Of a DNA stretch of 64,000 nucleotides, positions 1 through 8,918 are shown in pieces. The translations under genes and the position numbers were made by a program. The DNA lies in NCBI RefSeq assembly GCF_000717595.1, contig NZ_JNZO01000024.1:62001-126000 (forward strand). Direction: 5' to 3'. The notes beneath the pieces are model-generated. The model searched no databases. It was not told where the DNA came from and saw only the letters and a program-made list of their open reading frames with translations. Origin of the DNA: Streptomyces flavochromogenes (GTDB lineage: Bacteria; Actinomycetota; Actinomycetes; Streptomycetales; Streptomycetaceae). Numbering within the stretch: the first letter of the stretch is position 1; the number at the start of each line of letters is the position of its first letter.

Positions 1-1088
1 TCGCCGGCGCGCTGCTGCTGCCCGCCCTCGTCGACGGGCACGCCCACCTCGACAAGACCCTCCTCGGCGCGCCCTGGCGCCCGCACCGCGCCACCGCCAC
101 CCTGCGCGAGCAGATCGCCGCCGAGCGCGCGTCCCGCCGCACCGAGGAGGTGTCCGTCGCCGAGCGCGCCGCCGCCCTCGCCTGCCGGATGGTCTCCCTC
201 GGCACCGGCCACGTCCGCTCCCACGTCGACGTCGACCCGGACACCGGCCTCGACCATCTGCACGCCCTCCTCGCCGTGCGGGAGACCGTCCGCGACCGGC
301 TCGGTATCCAGCTCGTCGCCTTCCCGCAGAGCGGGGTCGTCACCGCGCCCGGCGTCGTCGACCTCCTCGACGCGGCCCTCACCGACGGCGCCGACCTCAT
401 CGGCGGGCTCGACCCGGTCGGGTTCGACGGCGACGCCGACGGCCAGCTCGACCTCGTCTTCGGACTCGCCCAGCGCCACGGCAAGGGCGTCGACCTGCAC
501 CTCCACGACGGCGGCGAGACCGGCACCGCCCAGCTGCGGAACATCGCGGCCCGCACCGCCGCGCTCGGCCTCGGCGGCAAGGTCGCCGTCAGCCACGCCT
601 ACGCCCTCGGCGACGTCGACGACGCCGAACTCGACCGCACCTGCGCGGCACTGGCCGCCGCCGGGGTCGCCATCATGACCAACGGCCCCAGCGGCCCCAT
701 GCCACCCGTCCTGCGGCTGCGCGAGCACGGCGTCCGGGTCTTCGCGGGCTCCGACAACATCCGCGACACCTGGTGGCCCTACGGCACCGCCGACATGCTC
801 GAACGCGCCACGATCATCGGCCTCAGGGCCGGACTCATGACCGACGCCGAACTGGGCGCCGCCGCCTCCCTCGTCACGGACGACGCCGCCACCGCGCTCG
901 GGCTCACCGGCTACGGCCTCACCCCGGGCAGCCGCGCCGACCTCGTCGCGGTCGCCGCGGGCTCCGTCGCCGAGGCCGTCGCCTCCCACCCGCGCCGACT
1001 GCTCGTGCTGCACGGCGGCCGGGTCGTCGGACCCTTCGTCGACGACACCTACCCCGCACTCGTACCGGCCGCAAGAGGAGCGAGATGA
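1..1088 (+). CDS. Cytosine-deaminase-like amidohydrolase, 5' end cut by window
   Basis: Coding is open from base 3 in the frame that ends at the TGA at 1086-1088, so the N-terminus lies outside the window. The visible protein has the metal-dependent amidohydrolase layout of the CodA family: a first metal site in VDGHAHLDKT, a DLHLHDGGE strand, a histidine in VSHAYALGD and the late aspartate in GSDNIRDTWWPYGTADM. Family members hydrolyse cyclic amidines such as cytosine or triazine derivatives; the substrate here is unknown. Its stop overlaps the start of the permease by four bases (ATGA), so the two are co-transcribed and translationally coupled, which suggests uptake followed by deamination of one compound. 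A paralogue lies at 2638-3846 on the other strand. Confidence 0.85.
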   Translation, partial: AGALLLPALVDGHAHLDKTLLGAPWRPHRATATLREQIAAERASRRTEEVSVAERAAALACRMVSLGTGHVRSHVDVDPDTGLDHLHALLAVRETVRDRLGIQLVAFPQSGVVTAPGVVDLLDAALTDGADLIGGLDPVGFDGDADGQLDLVFGLAQRHGKGVDLHLHDGGETGTAQLRNIAARTAALGLGGKVAVSHAYALGDVDDAELDRTCAALAAAGVAIMTNGPSGPMPPVLRLREHGVRVFAGSDNIRDTWWPYGTADMLERATIIGLRAGLMTDAELGAAASLVTDDAATALGLTGYGLTPGSRADLVAVAAGSVAEAVASHPRRLLVLHGGRVVGPFVDDTYPALVPAARGAR

Positions 1089-2557
1089 GCACCGGAACCA
1101 CCCCTCGTACGACCCGGGCGGCGGCGACGCCGGAGGCGGGGAAGCTCGCCTCCGGCAGGATCGGCACCTTCGACCTCGTCTTCTTCGTCGTGGCCGCCGC
1201 CGCGCCGCTCACCGTGCTCGCCGGGGTCGCGCCCTTCGCCATCGGCATCGGCGGCCCCGGGGCCCCGCTCGCGTATCTGATCTCGGGGGCGCTGCTGGCC
1301 CTCTTCGCCGCCGGTTTCACGGCGATGAGCCTGCACGTCCGCAACGCCGGGGCCTTCTACGCGTACGTGGCCCGCGGCCTCGGCCGCACCCTCGGCGTCG
1401 GCACCGCGTATGTCGCCGTCGTCTCGTACAACCTCGTCACGCCCGGGGTCGCCGCGGCCTTCGGCTACTTCGCCGCCGGATCGATCCGCGACTCCACGGG
1501 CGTCGACGTGCCGTGGTGGCCGCTCTCCGGGGTATGCGTGCTCGCCGTCGGCGTGCTCGGCTGGCTGAAGGTCACGCTCAGCGCCAAGGTCCTCGGCATC
1601 GCCCTGGTCCTGGAGGTCCTGTCGCTCGTCGTCATGGACGTCGGCATCATCGGCGAACGCGGCACGGCCGCCCTCGACACCGCGTCCTTCGCGCCCTCGA
1701 CGCTCGCCGCCGGCGGGGTCGCGGGCATGTTCGTCCTGGTCATCGGCGCCTTCACCGGCTTCGAGGCGACCGCGATCTTCGCCGAGGAGGTGCGCGAGCC
1801 GCGCAGGACGGTGCCCCGCGCCACCTTCATCGCGATCGGCTTCCTCGCGGTCTTCTACTCCCTGGGCTGCTGGCTCGTCATGGGCGCCTTCGGCACCGAC
1901 AAGGCCGTGGAACTGGCCCGCGCGGCCGACGGACCGGAACTGACCTTCCGGGCGGCCGAGTCGTACGCCGGACCCTGGCTGGCGGACGCCATGCACGGCC
2001 TCATCGTCGTCAGCGCCTTCGCCGCGACCCTCGCCTTCCACAACGCCGCCGCCCGCTATCTGTACGCCCTCGGCCGCGAGGGCCTGCTGCCCCGCCGGCT
2101 CGGCGCGGTCTCCGGCAGGCACGGCTCGCCCGGCGGGGCCGTCGTCGCCCAGACCGCCTTCAACCTGGCGATCGTCGGCGCCGGAGCGCTCCTCGCCGCC
2201 GACCCGTACGGCGAGGTCTTCCTCTGGACCAACAGCGTCGGCGTCCTCGGCATCATGGGCATGCAGGCCCTCGCCGCGCTCGCCGTCTGGGCCTACTTCC
2301 GCCGTGACCGCCACGGCCTCTCGGCGGCCCGGGTGGTCTGGGCCCCGCTCGTCTCCTGCGCGGGCCTCGCGGTCCTCACCGTCCTCGCGGTGGTCCACTT
2401 CGACCTCCTGACCGGTCGCACGGGCGCCGTGAACACGGCTCTCCTGGTACCGCTCCCCGCGGTGCTGGCGGCCGGCCTCCTGGTCGCCCTCCGCATCCGG
2501 CGCACGGACCCGGAGCGGTACGCCTCCCTGACGACGGTGGACGTGGAACGCGACTGA
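1085..2557 (+). CDS. APC-superfamily amino acid/nucleobase permease
   Basis: A 490-residue membrane protein with about twelve hydrophobic segments. The N-terminal part (GTFDLVFFVVAAAAPLTVLA, then IGIGGPGAPLAYLISG) is typical of APC-superfamily permeases, with the small-residue unwound helix 1 used for substrate binding. The ATG overlaps the stop of the upstream amidohydrolase. The open frame extends further upstream, but only inside that gene, so the ATGA start is preferred. It probably imports the substrate of the neighbouring deaminases. Substrate identity cannot be read from sequence. The gene ends just before a perfect 22-bp hairpin. Confidence 0.88.
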   Translation: MSTGTTPRTTRAAATPEAGKLASGRIGTFDLVFFVVAAAAPLTVLAGVAPFAIGIGGPGAPLAYLISGALLALFAAGFTAMSLHVRNAGAFYAYVARGLGRTLGVGTAYVAVVSYNLVTPGVAAAFGYFAAGSIRDSTGVDVPWWPLSGVCVLAVGVLGWLKVTLSAKVLGIALVLEVLSLVVMDVGIIGERGTAALDTASFAPSTLAAGGVAGMFVLVIGAFTGFEATAIFAEEVREPRRTVPRATFIAIGFLAVFYSLGCWLVMGAFGTDKAVELARAADGPELTFRAAESYAGPWLADAMHGLIVVSAFAATLAFHNAAARYLYALGREGLLPRRLGAVSGRHGSPGGAVVAQTAFNLAIVGAGALLAADPYGEVFLWTNSVGVLGIMGMQALAALAVWAYFRRDRHGLSAARVVWAPLVSCAGLAVLTVLAVVHFDLLTGRTGAVNTALLVPLPAVLAAGLLVALRIRRTDPERYASLTTVDVERD

Positions 2558-2560
2558 TCC

Positions 2561-2612
2561 GGTACGGGGTGGGGGCGGGGCCGCGCAACGGGCCCCGCCC
2601 CCACCCCGTACC
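2561..2612. terminator. Perfect 22-bp stem, bidirectional terminator
   Basis: Left arm 2561-2582 and right arm 2591-2612 are exact reverse complements around an 8-base loop. The hairpin sits between two convergent genes, the permease and the second amidohydrolase, and would end transcription from both sides. There is no U tract, as is usual in Streptomyces. Confidence 0.85.
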
Positions 2613-2637
2613 CAGGCGGGTACCTGCGGGCGACCCG

Positions 2638-3846
2638 TCAGACCAGGCGGCCGTCCCGGGCCACCACCCGGCCCGCGCGGACCACCACGTCGCGGCGCGG
2701 GAGGTCCACCACCGCCTGGGGGAGGCACTCCCCGTCGAGCAGCATGAAGTCGGCAGGCGAGCCGGGGCGGAGGTCCGCCTCGGGGAGGCCCAGGAGGGCC
2801 GCGCCGCCGTCTGCCGCCAGCCGGAAACACGCCTCGAGCTCCTCGTCGAGCCGCAGGTCCAGGGCCCAGGCCGCGAGCCACGCGCGGTGCAGCATGTCCG
2901 CGTTGCCGAACGGGCTCCAGTTGTCCCTGACCCCGTCCGAGCCGAGGCCCACCCGCACCCCGCGCTCGGCGAGCCGCCGGAACGGCAGGATCGTCGTCAC
3001 CGACAGCGCGACCGTCGTGAGGGCGATGTCCGCCTCCGCGAGGAGGTCCGCCGTCTCGTCGAGTGCACGGCCCGACAGACCGGCCACCGCGAAGGCGTGC
3101 GCCACGCTCACCCGGCCCTGGAGCCCCAGCGCGCGCGTGCGGGCCGCGATGTCCCGCAGCGGGGCCAGACCCTGCTCGCCCCGGTCGTGCAGATGGATGT
3201 CGAGGCCCAGGCCGTGCTTCTCCGCCAGCGCGAAGACGGTGCCGAGCTGGTCGCCCCCGGCCGCTGCGCCCTCAGCGTCGAAGCCCGCCGGGTCGATGCC
3301 GCCGATGTGCGTCACCAGACCGCTCGCCGCCGCCTCCGCGAGCAGCTCGGCCACCCCCGGCGTACGGATCACGCCGTGCTGCGGGAAGGCGACCAGCTCC
3401 ACGTCCACGATCCCGGCCAGCTGCGCCGCCGCCTCGGCCACCCCCTCGATCCCGGAGAGACCGTAGGCCGGGGCCACGTCCGCGTGGGCGCGCATCGCGC
3501 GCGTGCCCTGGGCCGCCGCGTGCGACATCAGCCGCAGCGCCCGCTCGCCCACCGGCGTCGGCAGCGCGCGGGCGAGTTCCACGTCCCCGGCGACGTACTC
3601 GGCGATGCCGTCCGCCGGTCGCCTGCTGCGCCAGGGCTCGCCCCAGGACGTCTTGTCGGGGTGGATGTGCGCGTCGACCAGGGTCGGCAGCGCGAGCCGC
3701 CCGCCGCCGTCGACCCGCTCGACGACGGCGCCCTCCGGGACCTGCGGCACCAGCACGCCGTCCACGGAGATCAGGTCGCCGGCCGGCCCTCCGAAGGGCC
3801 GTACGTCGTGGAACAGGGTCGCGGTGCGGGGCGGCGGCGGGGTCAC
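2638..3846 (-). CDS. Cytosine-deaminase-like amidohydrolase (second copy)
   Basis: A 402-residue amidohydrolase of the same family as the gene at the window start. It shares VDAHIHPDKT near residue 60, DIHLHDRGEQG, VAHAFA and GSDGVRDNWSPFGNADM, all at matching places. The GTG start at 3846 has an AGGAG a few bases upstream. It converges on the permease operon and probably acts on a related substrate, perhaps in a neighbouring step of the same degradation route. The promoter region carries the palindrome TGGTATACCA. The family is clear; the substrate is not. Confidence 0.87.
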   Translation of the reverse strand: MTPPPPRTATLFHDVRPFGGPAGDLISVDGVLVPQVPEGAVVERVDGGGRLALPTLVDAHIHPDKTSWGEPWRSRRPADGIAEYVAGDVELARALPTPVGERALRLMSHAAAQGTRAMRAHADVAPAYGLSGIEGVAEAAAQLAGIVDVELVAFPQHGVIRTPGVAELLAEAAASGLVTHIGGIDPAGFDAEGAAAGGDQLGTVFALAEKHGLGLDIHLHDRGEQGLAPLRDIAARTRALGLQGRVSVAHAFAVAGLSGRALDETADLLAEADIALTTVALSVTTILPFRRLAERGVRVGLGSDGVRDNWSPFGNADMLHRAWLAAWALDLRLDEELEACFRLAADGGAALLGLPEADLRPGSPADFMLLDGECLPQAVVDLPRRDVVVRAGRVVARDGRLV

Positions 3847-3894
3847 GGGGGTCTCCTCGGAGCGGTCGACGGCACGGAAGGCGATGCCGCGATC

Positions 3895-3904
3895 TGGTAT
3901 ACCA
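3895..3904. promoter_or_regulatory. TGGTATACCA palindrome, candidate GntR-type operator
   Basis: A perfect 10-bp palindrome about 50 bases upstream of the GTG start of the amidohydrolase. Palindromes of the form GTATAC flanked by G/C are common for FadR/GntR regulators that control catabolic genes. No GntR gene is in the window; it may lie left of base 1. Confidence 0.45.
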
Positions 3905-3934
3905 CGGAGCCCGTCGAGAGCCCCGCCACGCCCC

Positions 3935-6721
3935 TCACCAGGCCAGATCCTCCAGTGCGTCCAGATCCGGGACCTCCGGCACGATCGGTTCCGCGTCGTC
4001 CGCGCCCACCCGCAGCTCCGCCCAGATCGTCTTGCCGCGCCGGCCGTAGCGGGTGCCCCAGCGCTCCGCGTACTGCGCCACCAGATACAGCCCGCGCCCG
4101 CCCTCGTCCGTCGCCGCCGCGTGCCGCAGATGCGGCGAGGTGCTGCTGCCGTCCGACACCTCGCAGATCAGCGTCCGGTCGTGGAGCAGCCGTACCCGGA
4201 CCGGGTCGGCCCCGTACCGCACCGCGTTCGTGATCAGTTCGCTGAGGACCAGCTCCGCCGTGAACGCGAGCCCGTCGAGCCCCCACTCCGACAGCTTCGC
4301 CGCCGCCGCGTTCCGCACCGGAGAGACCGCCGACGGGTCGCGCGCCACCTCCCACTCGGCGATCCGCTCGCGGTCGAGCAGCCGGGTGCGGGCCACGAGG
4401 AGGGCGATGTCGTCACGCGGCGTGGGCGAGAGGAGGGTCGCGAGGACGTCGGCGCAGGTCTGCTCCGGGCTGCGGTCCGGTCGGGCGAGCGTGGACCGCA
4501 GCAGCCCCAGACCCGTGTCGAGGTCCCGGCCCCGGTCCTCCAGGAGCCCGTCCGTGAAGAGGACCAGCTTGGTGCCCTCCTGAAGCAGCAGCTCCGTCGC
4601 CTCGAACGGCACATCCCCCAGACCCAGACCCAGCGGCAGCCCCGGAGCCAGCTCGGGGAACTCCACCCGCCCGTCCGCACCCACCAGGGCCGGACCGGGA
4701 TGACCCGCGCTCGCCACCGTGCACGCCCCCGACGCCGGGTCGTAGATCGCGTACAGGCAGGTCGCGCCAGTGATGCCCTCCTCCCGCCGCCGCCCCTCGC
4801 CGTCCGGCCCCTCCGACTCCCGGTCGTCGATCCGGGCCGTCAGCTCGTCGAGATGCCCGAGCAGCTCGTCCGGCGGCACGTCGAGGGTCGAGAAGTTGTG
4901 CACCGCCGTCCTCAGCCGCCCCATGGTGGCCGCCGCGTGCAGCCCGTGCCCGACGACGTCCCCGACGACGAGCGCCACCCGCGCGCCCGGCAGCGGGATC
5001 ACGTCGAACCAGTCGCCGCCCACTCCCGCCTTCGCCGGGAGATAGCGGTACGCCACGTCCACCGCGCTCTGGTCCGGCAGCACCCGGGGCAGCAGGCTCC
5101 GCTGGAGGGTCACCGCCATCGCGTGCTCCCGGGTGAACCGGCGCGCGTTGTCGATGGCGACCGCCGCCCGCGCCGCCAGCTCCTCCGCGAACGACAGGTC
5201 CTCCTCGCCGAACGGCTCGGGCGTGTCCGCGCGCCAGAAGTTCGCCATCCCCAGGACCACCCCGCGGGCCAGCAGCGGCACCGTGAGCAGCGAGTGCATG
5301 CCGTAGGCGAGGGCCTGCGCCGCGCCCTCCGGGTCCTGTTCCCGCCAGCCCTCCGCCGAGGCGAGCTCCGCCTGCGCCACCGCGTGCCCCGCGTTCAGGG
5401 CCGTCGCCATCGGGGTGCTGCGGACGTCGAACCGAATGGTGTCCCCGACCGGCTGGAGCGGCTGGTCGGGCCGCAGCCCGCTCAGCGCCGTCCGCCGCAT
5501 CTCCGTGCTCACCGGCGAGGACGGCGGCGGCTCCTCGCCGCGCAGCACCGGTTCGAGCAGCTCCACCGTCGCGAAGTCCGCGAACCGCGGCACCGCGACC
5601 TCCGCCAGCTCCTCCGCCGTCCGTACGACCTCCAGGGTCGTCCCGATCCGGACCCCCGCCTCGTAGAGCAGCTGGAGCCGGCCGCGGGCCACCGCCGCCC
5701 GGCCGGTCAGGGCGGCCAGCTCGGTGGTGTCCCGCATCGTCATCACGCAGCCGGACTCCCGTCCGGCCGGAAGCGTGGGCCGTACGCTCACCGCGAGCAG
5801 CCGGTCGCCCGCCCGGTGCACCTCGTCCGTGGCCGACCGGCCGGACTCCAGGAGTTCGACCGTACGGGCGTCGAGTCCGAGTTCCGAGACGTGCAGCCGC
5901 TCCATGTCGGCCGTGAGGCCGAGCAGACGGCGCGCCTCGTCGTTGGCGAGCAGCAGCCGGCGGTCCGGGCCCACGATCAGGACCCCTTCGCGCACCGCGT
6001 GCAGCACCGCCTCGTGGTGCTCCTTCATCCTGGTCATCTCGGTCGGGCCGAGGCCGTGGGTCTGCCGCCGCAGACGCCGGCTCACCAGGGCGGCCCCGCC
6101 CACGGCGAGCACGAGCGCGCCTCCGGCGACGCCGATGAGCAGCGGCAGCCGGTCCCGCACCGCGTCCGTGATGTTCTCCACCTCGACGCCGCTGGTGACC
6201 ATGCCGACGATGCGGCCCTGGTCGTTCACGACGGGGACCACGGCCCGGACGGCGTCGTTGGGCGCGCCACGGAACAGTTCCGTGTAGGACTCGCCGTCCA
6301 CCACCGCCCGGTTGAGGTCGCCGGTCACCCTGCGGCCGATCAGCTGCGGCTCCGAGTCGGTGTAGCGCACGCCGTCCCGGCTCAGGACCGCGATGAAGTC
6401 CACCCCCGTCGCCCGCCGGGTCTCCTCCGCCCGTTTCTGGAGCACGGCCGTCGGGTCCGGCGAGGCGAGCGCCGCGTCGATGCCGGGCGCCTTCGCGAAG
6501 GCCTCGGCGACCGCGAGCGAGCGGACCTTGGCGTCCCGCTCGGTGTCGCTGCGCGCCTGGTAGAACGTCACGAACACGACCGCCGCGATCACCAGGAGCG
6601 CGATCAGCGCCTCCAGGGCGAACACCTGCCCGGCCACGCTCCGCAGCCCCGTCCCGCGTTGACCGGGGTGCTTCCCGGATGCCCCGGGGCCCTTTCCGCG
6701 TGCCCCGTCCCGGGCGGTCAT
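3935..6721 (-). CDS. Membrane sensor with PAS, GAF, PP2C phosphatase and HATPase domains
   Basis: A 928-residue protein. In order: a membrane helix at about 33-54, an extracellular Cache-like sensor at 60-190, a second helix at about 192-213, a PAS domain at 235-340, a GAF domain at about 370-540, a SpoIIE/PP2C phosphatase domain (VGGDWFDVIPLP, then ALVVGDVVGHG with metal-binding aspartates, later ASAGHPGP and LFTDGLLEDR), and a C-terminal anti-sigma-factor-like HATPase with ELITNAVRYG and GRGLYLVAQYA. This is the RsbU/RsbW-type arrangement that dephosphorylates anti-sigma antagonists, here combined with its own kinase domain. The ATG at 6721 overlaps the stop of the upstream phosphatase (ATGA), so the two form an operon. 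The stimulus is unknown. Confidence 0.88.
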   Translation of the reverse strand: MTARDGARGKGPGASGKHPGQRGTGLRSVAGQVFALEALIALLVIAAVVFVTFYQARSDTERDAKVRSLAVAEAFAKAPGIDAALASPDPTAVLQKRAEETRRATGVDFIAVLSRDGVRYTDSEPQLIGRRVTGDLNRAVVDGESYTELFRGAPNDAVRAVVPVVNDQGRIVGMVTSGVEVENITDAVRDRLPLLIGVAGGALVLAVGGAALVSRRLRRQTHGLGPTEMTRMKEHHEAVLHAVREGVLIVGPDRRLLLANDEARRLLGLTADMERLHVSELGLDARTVELLESGRSATDEVHRAGDRLLAVSVRPTLPAGRESGCVMTMRDTTELAALTGRAAVARGRLQLLYEAGVRIGTTLEVVRTAEELAEVAVPRFADFATVELLEPVLRGEEPPPSSPVSTEMRRTALSGLRPDQPLQPVGDTIRFDVRSTPMATALNAGHAVAQAELASAEGWREQDPEGAAQALAYGMHSLLTVPLLARGVVLGMANFWRADTPEPFGEEDLSFAEELAARAAVAIDNARRFTREHAMAVTLQRSLLPRVLPDQSAVDVAYRYLPAKAGVGGDWFDVIPLPGARVALVVGDVVGHGLHAAATMGRLRTAVHNFSTLDVPPDELLGHLDELTARIDDRESEGPDGEGRRREEGITGATCLYAIYDPASGACTVASAGHPGPALVGADGRVEFPELAPGLPLGLGLGDVPFEATELLLQEGTKLVLFTDGLLEDRGRDLDTGLGLLRSTLARPDRSPEQTCADVLATLLSPTPRDDIALLVARTRLLDRERIAEWEVARDPSAVSPVRNAAAAKLSEWGLDGLAFTAELVLSELITNAVRYGADPVRVRLLHDRTLICEVSDGSSTSPHLRHAAATDEGGRGLYLVAQYAERWGTRYGRRGKTIWAELRVGADDAEPIVPEVPDLDALEDLAW

Positions 6722-8784
6722 CCCGTGCTCCGGGCGATGAGCAGCGCCACGTCGTCCGGCGCGCCGGGCCGGCGCAGTGCCCGGAGGAGCTGGTCGCAGG
6801 TCTCCTCCAGCGGCCCGCGCATGTCGTCGAGGAGGCCCACGAGCAGGGCGAGCCGCTCGTCGATCGCCTCGTGGCGGGTCTCGATCAGACCGTCTGTGTA
6901 GAGCACGAGCCGGTCCCCCGGCCGGAAGGGCATCCAGGTCGTACGGAACGTGCCGCCGCCGACCCCGAGCGGTGTCCCCGGCGGTACGGTCACCAGCTCG
7001 GCCGGGCCGTCCGCCGGGACCCGTACCGGCGGCAGATGCCCCGCGTTGGAGAGACGGCACCGTTCGAGCGACGGGTCGAACACGGCGAAGAGGCAGGTCG
7101 CGATGTAGTGCTCCAGGCCCGCCGTGATCCGGTCCAGATGCCGCAGGACCTGGGCGGGCGGGAGGTCGAGGTCGGCGAACGCGCAGGTGGCGGTCCGCAG
7201 CCGGCCCATCGTCGCCGCCGCGTCGATGCCGCTGCCCATCACGTCCCCGACGACCAGCGCCGTCTTGTCGTCGGGGAGCGGGATCACGTCGTACCAGTCG
7301 CCCCCGACCTCGCTCGACGCCTGCGCGGGCTGGTAGCGGGCCGCGACCTCCAGACCCGCCCGCTCCGGCGGTGCGCCCGGCAGCAGACTGCGCTGGAGCG
7401 TCACGGCCGAGTTCCGCACGCTCTGGTACCAGCGCGCGTTGTCGATGCTCACCGCCGCGCGGGCCGCGAGCTCCGTCGCGAGCAGCACGTCGTCCCCGTC
7501 GAAGGGCAGCTGGTTGCGGTCCCGCTTGAGGTCCAGGGCGCCGAGCACCTCGCCGCGCGCGATCAGCGGCACCGCCAGATACGAGTGCACCCCCGCCCGG
7601 GCGAGCAGCTCGGCCGCCTCGGGATTCCGCGCGATCCGGGACAGGTCGCCGGGGCCGACGCGTTCCACCAGGACGGGCAGCCCGGTGTGCACGCACCGCG
7701 TGACGAGCCGGTCCGCCCCGTACATGGTGATCGCCCCGGGCGGGTCCGCCGCCGGCAGGGCGTCCGTCCGGGCCGCCGCCTTCACGGCGAGCGCCCGGAA
7801 CAGTTCGGGCCCCTCCTCCGGCGCGCCGGGTCTGCGCAGGGCGAGGACGGAGTCGAGGACGTCGACGGCGGCGATGTCGGCGAGCTCCGGCACCACCACC
7901 GAGGCCAGCTCGTCGGCCGTCTTCTCCACCTCCAGGGTGGTGCCGACCCGCGCCGAGGCGTCCGCGATGAGGGCGAGCCGCCGCCGGGACCGGTCGGCGT
8001 CCGCGTCCGCCCGCATCCGCTCGGTCACGTCGATCACGGAGGCGGCGACCCCCAGGATCCGGTCCTCCGGCCCCTCCAGGCGGTAGAAGGACACCGACCA
8101 GGCGTGGTCGTGGTCCGGGTCGGCCGGGGTCCGTCCGACGGTGGGATGGTCGAGCAGCGGCGTGCCGGTCGTCAGGACGGCGCGCAGCGCGGCTTCGAGG
8201 GCCGGGGCGTCGACCTCGGGCACCATCTCGCCGATCCGCCGTCCGAGGTGCAGCGCGGCCGGGATTCCGTTGATGCGTTCCAGGGCCGGGTTGACCAGGA
8301 CGTAGCGGAGCTCGGTGTCCAGGACGGCGAGGCCGATCGGGGACTGGGACACGAGCCGGTCGGAGAGCGCGAGCTCGGCCTCGACCCGTTCGACGGCGGA
8401 GTGGTCGGCGGCGATCCCGAGCGCGTACAGACCCCCCAGGTCGTCGGTGAGCCGCATGTTGCGGAACTCCACGTTCCGAACACTGCCGTCCTTGTGCCGT
8501 ACGGGGAAGACGCCCGCCCAGGCCGTGCCCTCGCGCAGGACCTCGCCGAAGAGGCGCATCGCCTCCTCCCGGTGGTCCGTGCCGACGACCAGCCGGGCCA
8601 TGTACTGACCCAGGGCCTCCTCGGCGCGGAAGCCGAAGAGGTCCTCGGCCTGCGGGCTCCAGAGCACGATCCGGCCGTGGGCGTCGATGACGACGGCGGC
8701 GACCCCCAGGACGTCGAGGAGGCCCTTGCCGTCGAGGGGCACGCCGACCCGCCCCGTCGTCCCCGGGAAGGAACCGGCCGTCAC
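6718..8784 (-). CDS. PAS-PAS-GAF-PP2C serine phosphatase
   Basis: A 688-residue soluble protein: PAS at about 20-140, a second PAS at 145-265 (PIGLAVLDTELRYVLVNPAL), a GAF domain at roughly 290-450 and a SpoIIE/PP2C domain from about 475 (VGGDWYDVIPLP, ALVVGDVMGSG, SNAGHLPPV, LYTDGLIETR). It has no membrane helices and no HATPase, unlike its downstream neighbour. The GTG at 8784 was chosen because GAGGAG lies eight bases upstream and no domain continues beyond it. It likely dephosphorylates an STAS-type anti-sigma antagonist. The 4-base overlap with the membrane phosphatase implies coordinated synthesis of a soluble and a membrane sensor. Confidence 0.87.
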   Translation of the reverse strand: MTAGSFPGTTGRVGVPLDGKGLLDVLGVAAVVIDAHGRIVLWSPQAEDLFGFRAEEALGQYMARLVVGTDHREEAMRLFGEVLREGTAWAGVFPVRHKDGSVRNVEFRNMRLTDDLGGLYALGIAADHSAVERVEAELALSDRLVSQSPIGLAVLDTELRYVLVNPALERINGIPAALHLGRRIGEMVPEVDAPALEAALRAVLTTGTPLLDHPTVGRTPADPDHDHAWSVSFYRLEGPEDRILGVAASVIDVTERMRADADADRSRRRLALIADASARVGTTLEVEKTADELASVVVPELADIAAVDVLDSVLALRRPGAPEEGPELFRALAVKAAARTDALPAADPPGAITMYGADRLVTRCVHTGLPVLVERVGPGDLSRIARNPEAAELLARAGVHSYLAVPLIARGEVLGALDLKRDRNQLPFDGDDVLLATELAARAAVSIDNARWYQSVRNSAVTLQRSLLPGAPPERAGLEVAARYQPAQASSEVGGDWYDVIPLPDDKTALVVGDVMGSGIDAAATMGRLRTATCAFADLDLPPAQVLRHLDRITAGLEHYIATCLFAVFDPSLERCRLSNAGHLPPVRVPADGPAELVTVPPGTPLGVGGGTFRTTWMPFRPGDRLVLYTDGLIETRHEAIDERLALLVGLLDDMRGPLEETCDQLLRALRRPGAPDDVALLIARSTG

Positions 8785-8918
8785 ACTGCCCTCCTCCCGC
8801 CGCGCCCGAGCTTTCTTCCATGCTCGCCGCCCACCGGTCGCCCCGCACCGCGAACGCCGCGGGGCGTCCGGGCGATCGGCCTGACACCCCTCCGGGACGC
8901 GCGGCGGAGAGGGGGCCG

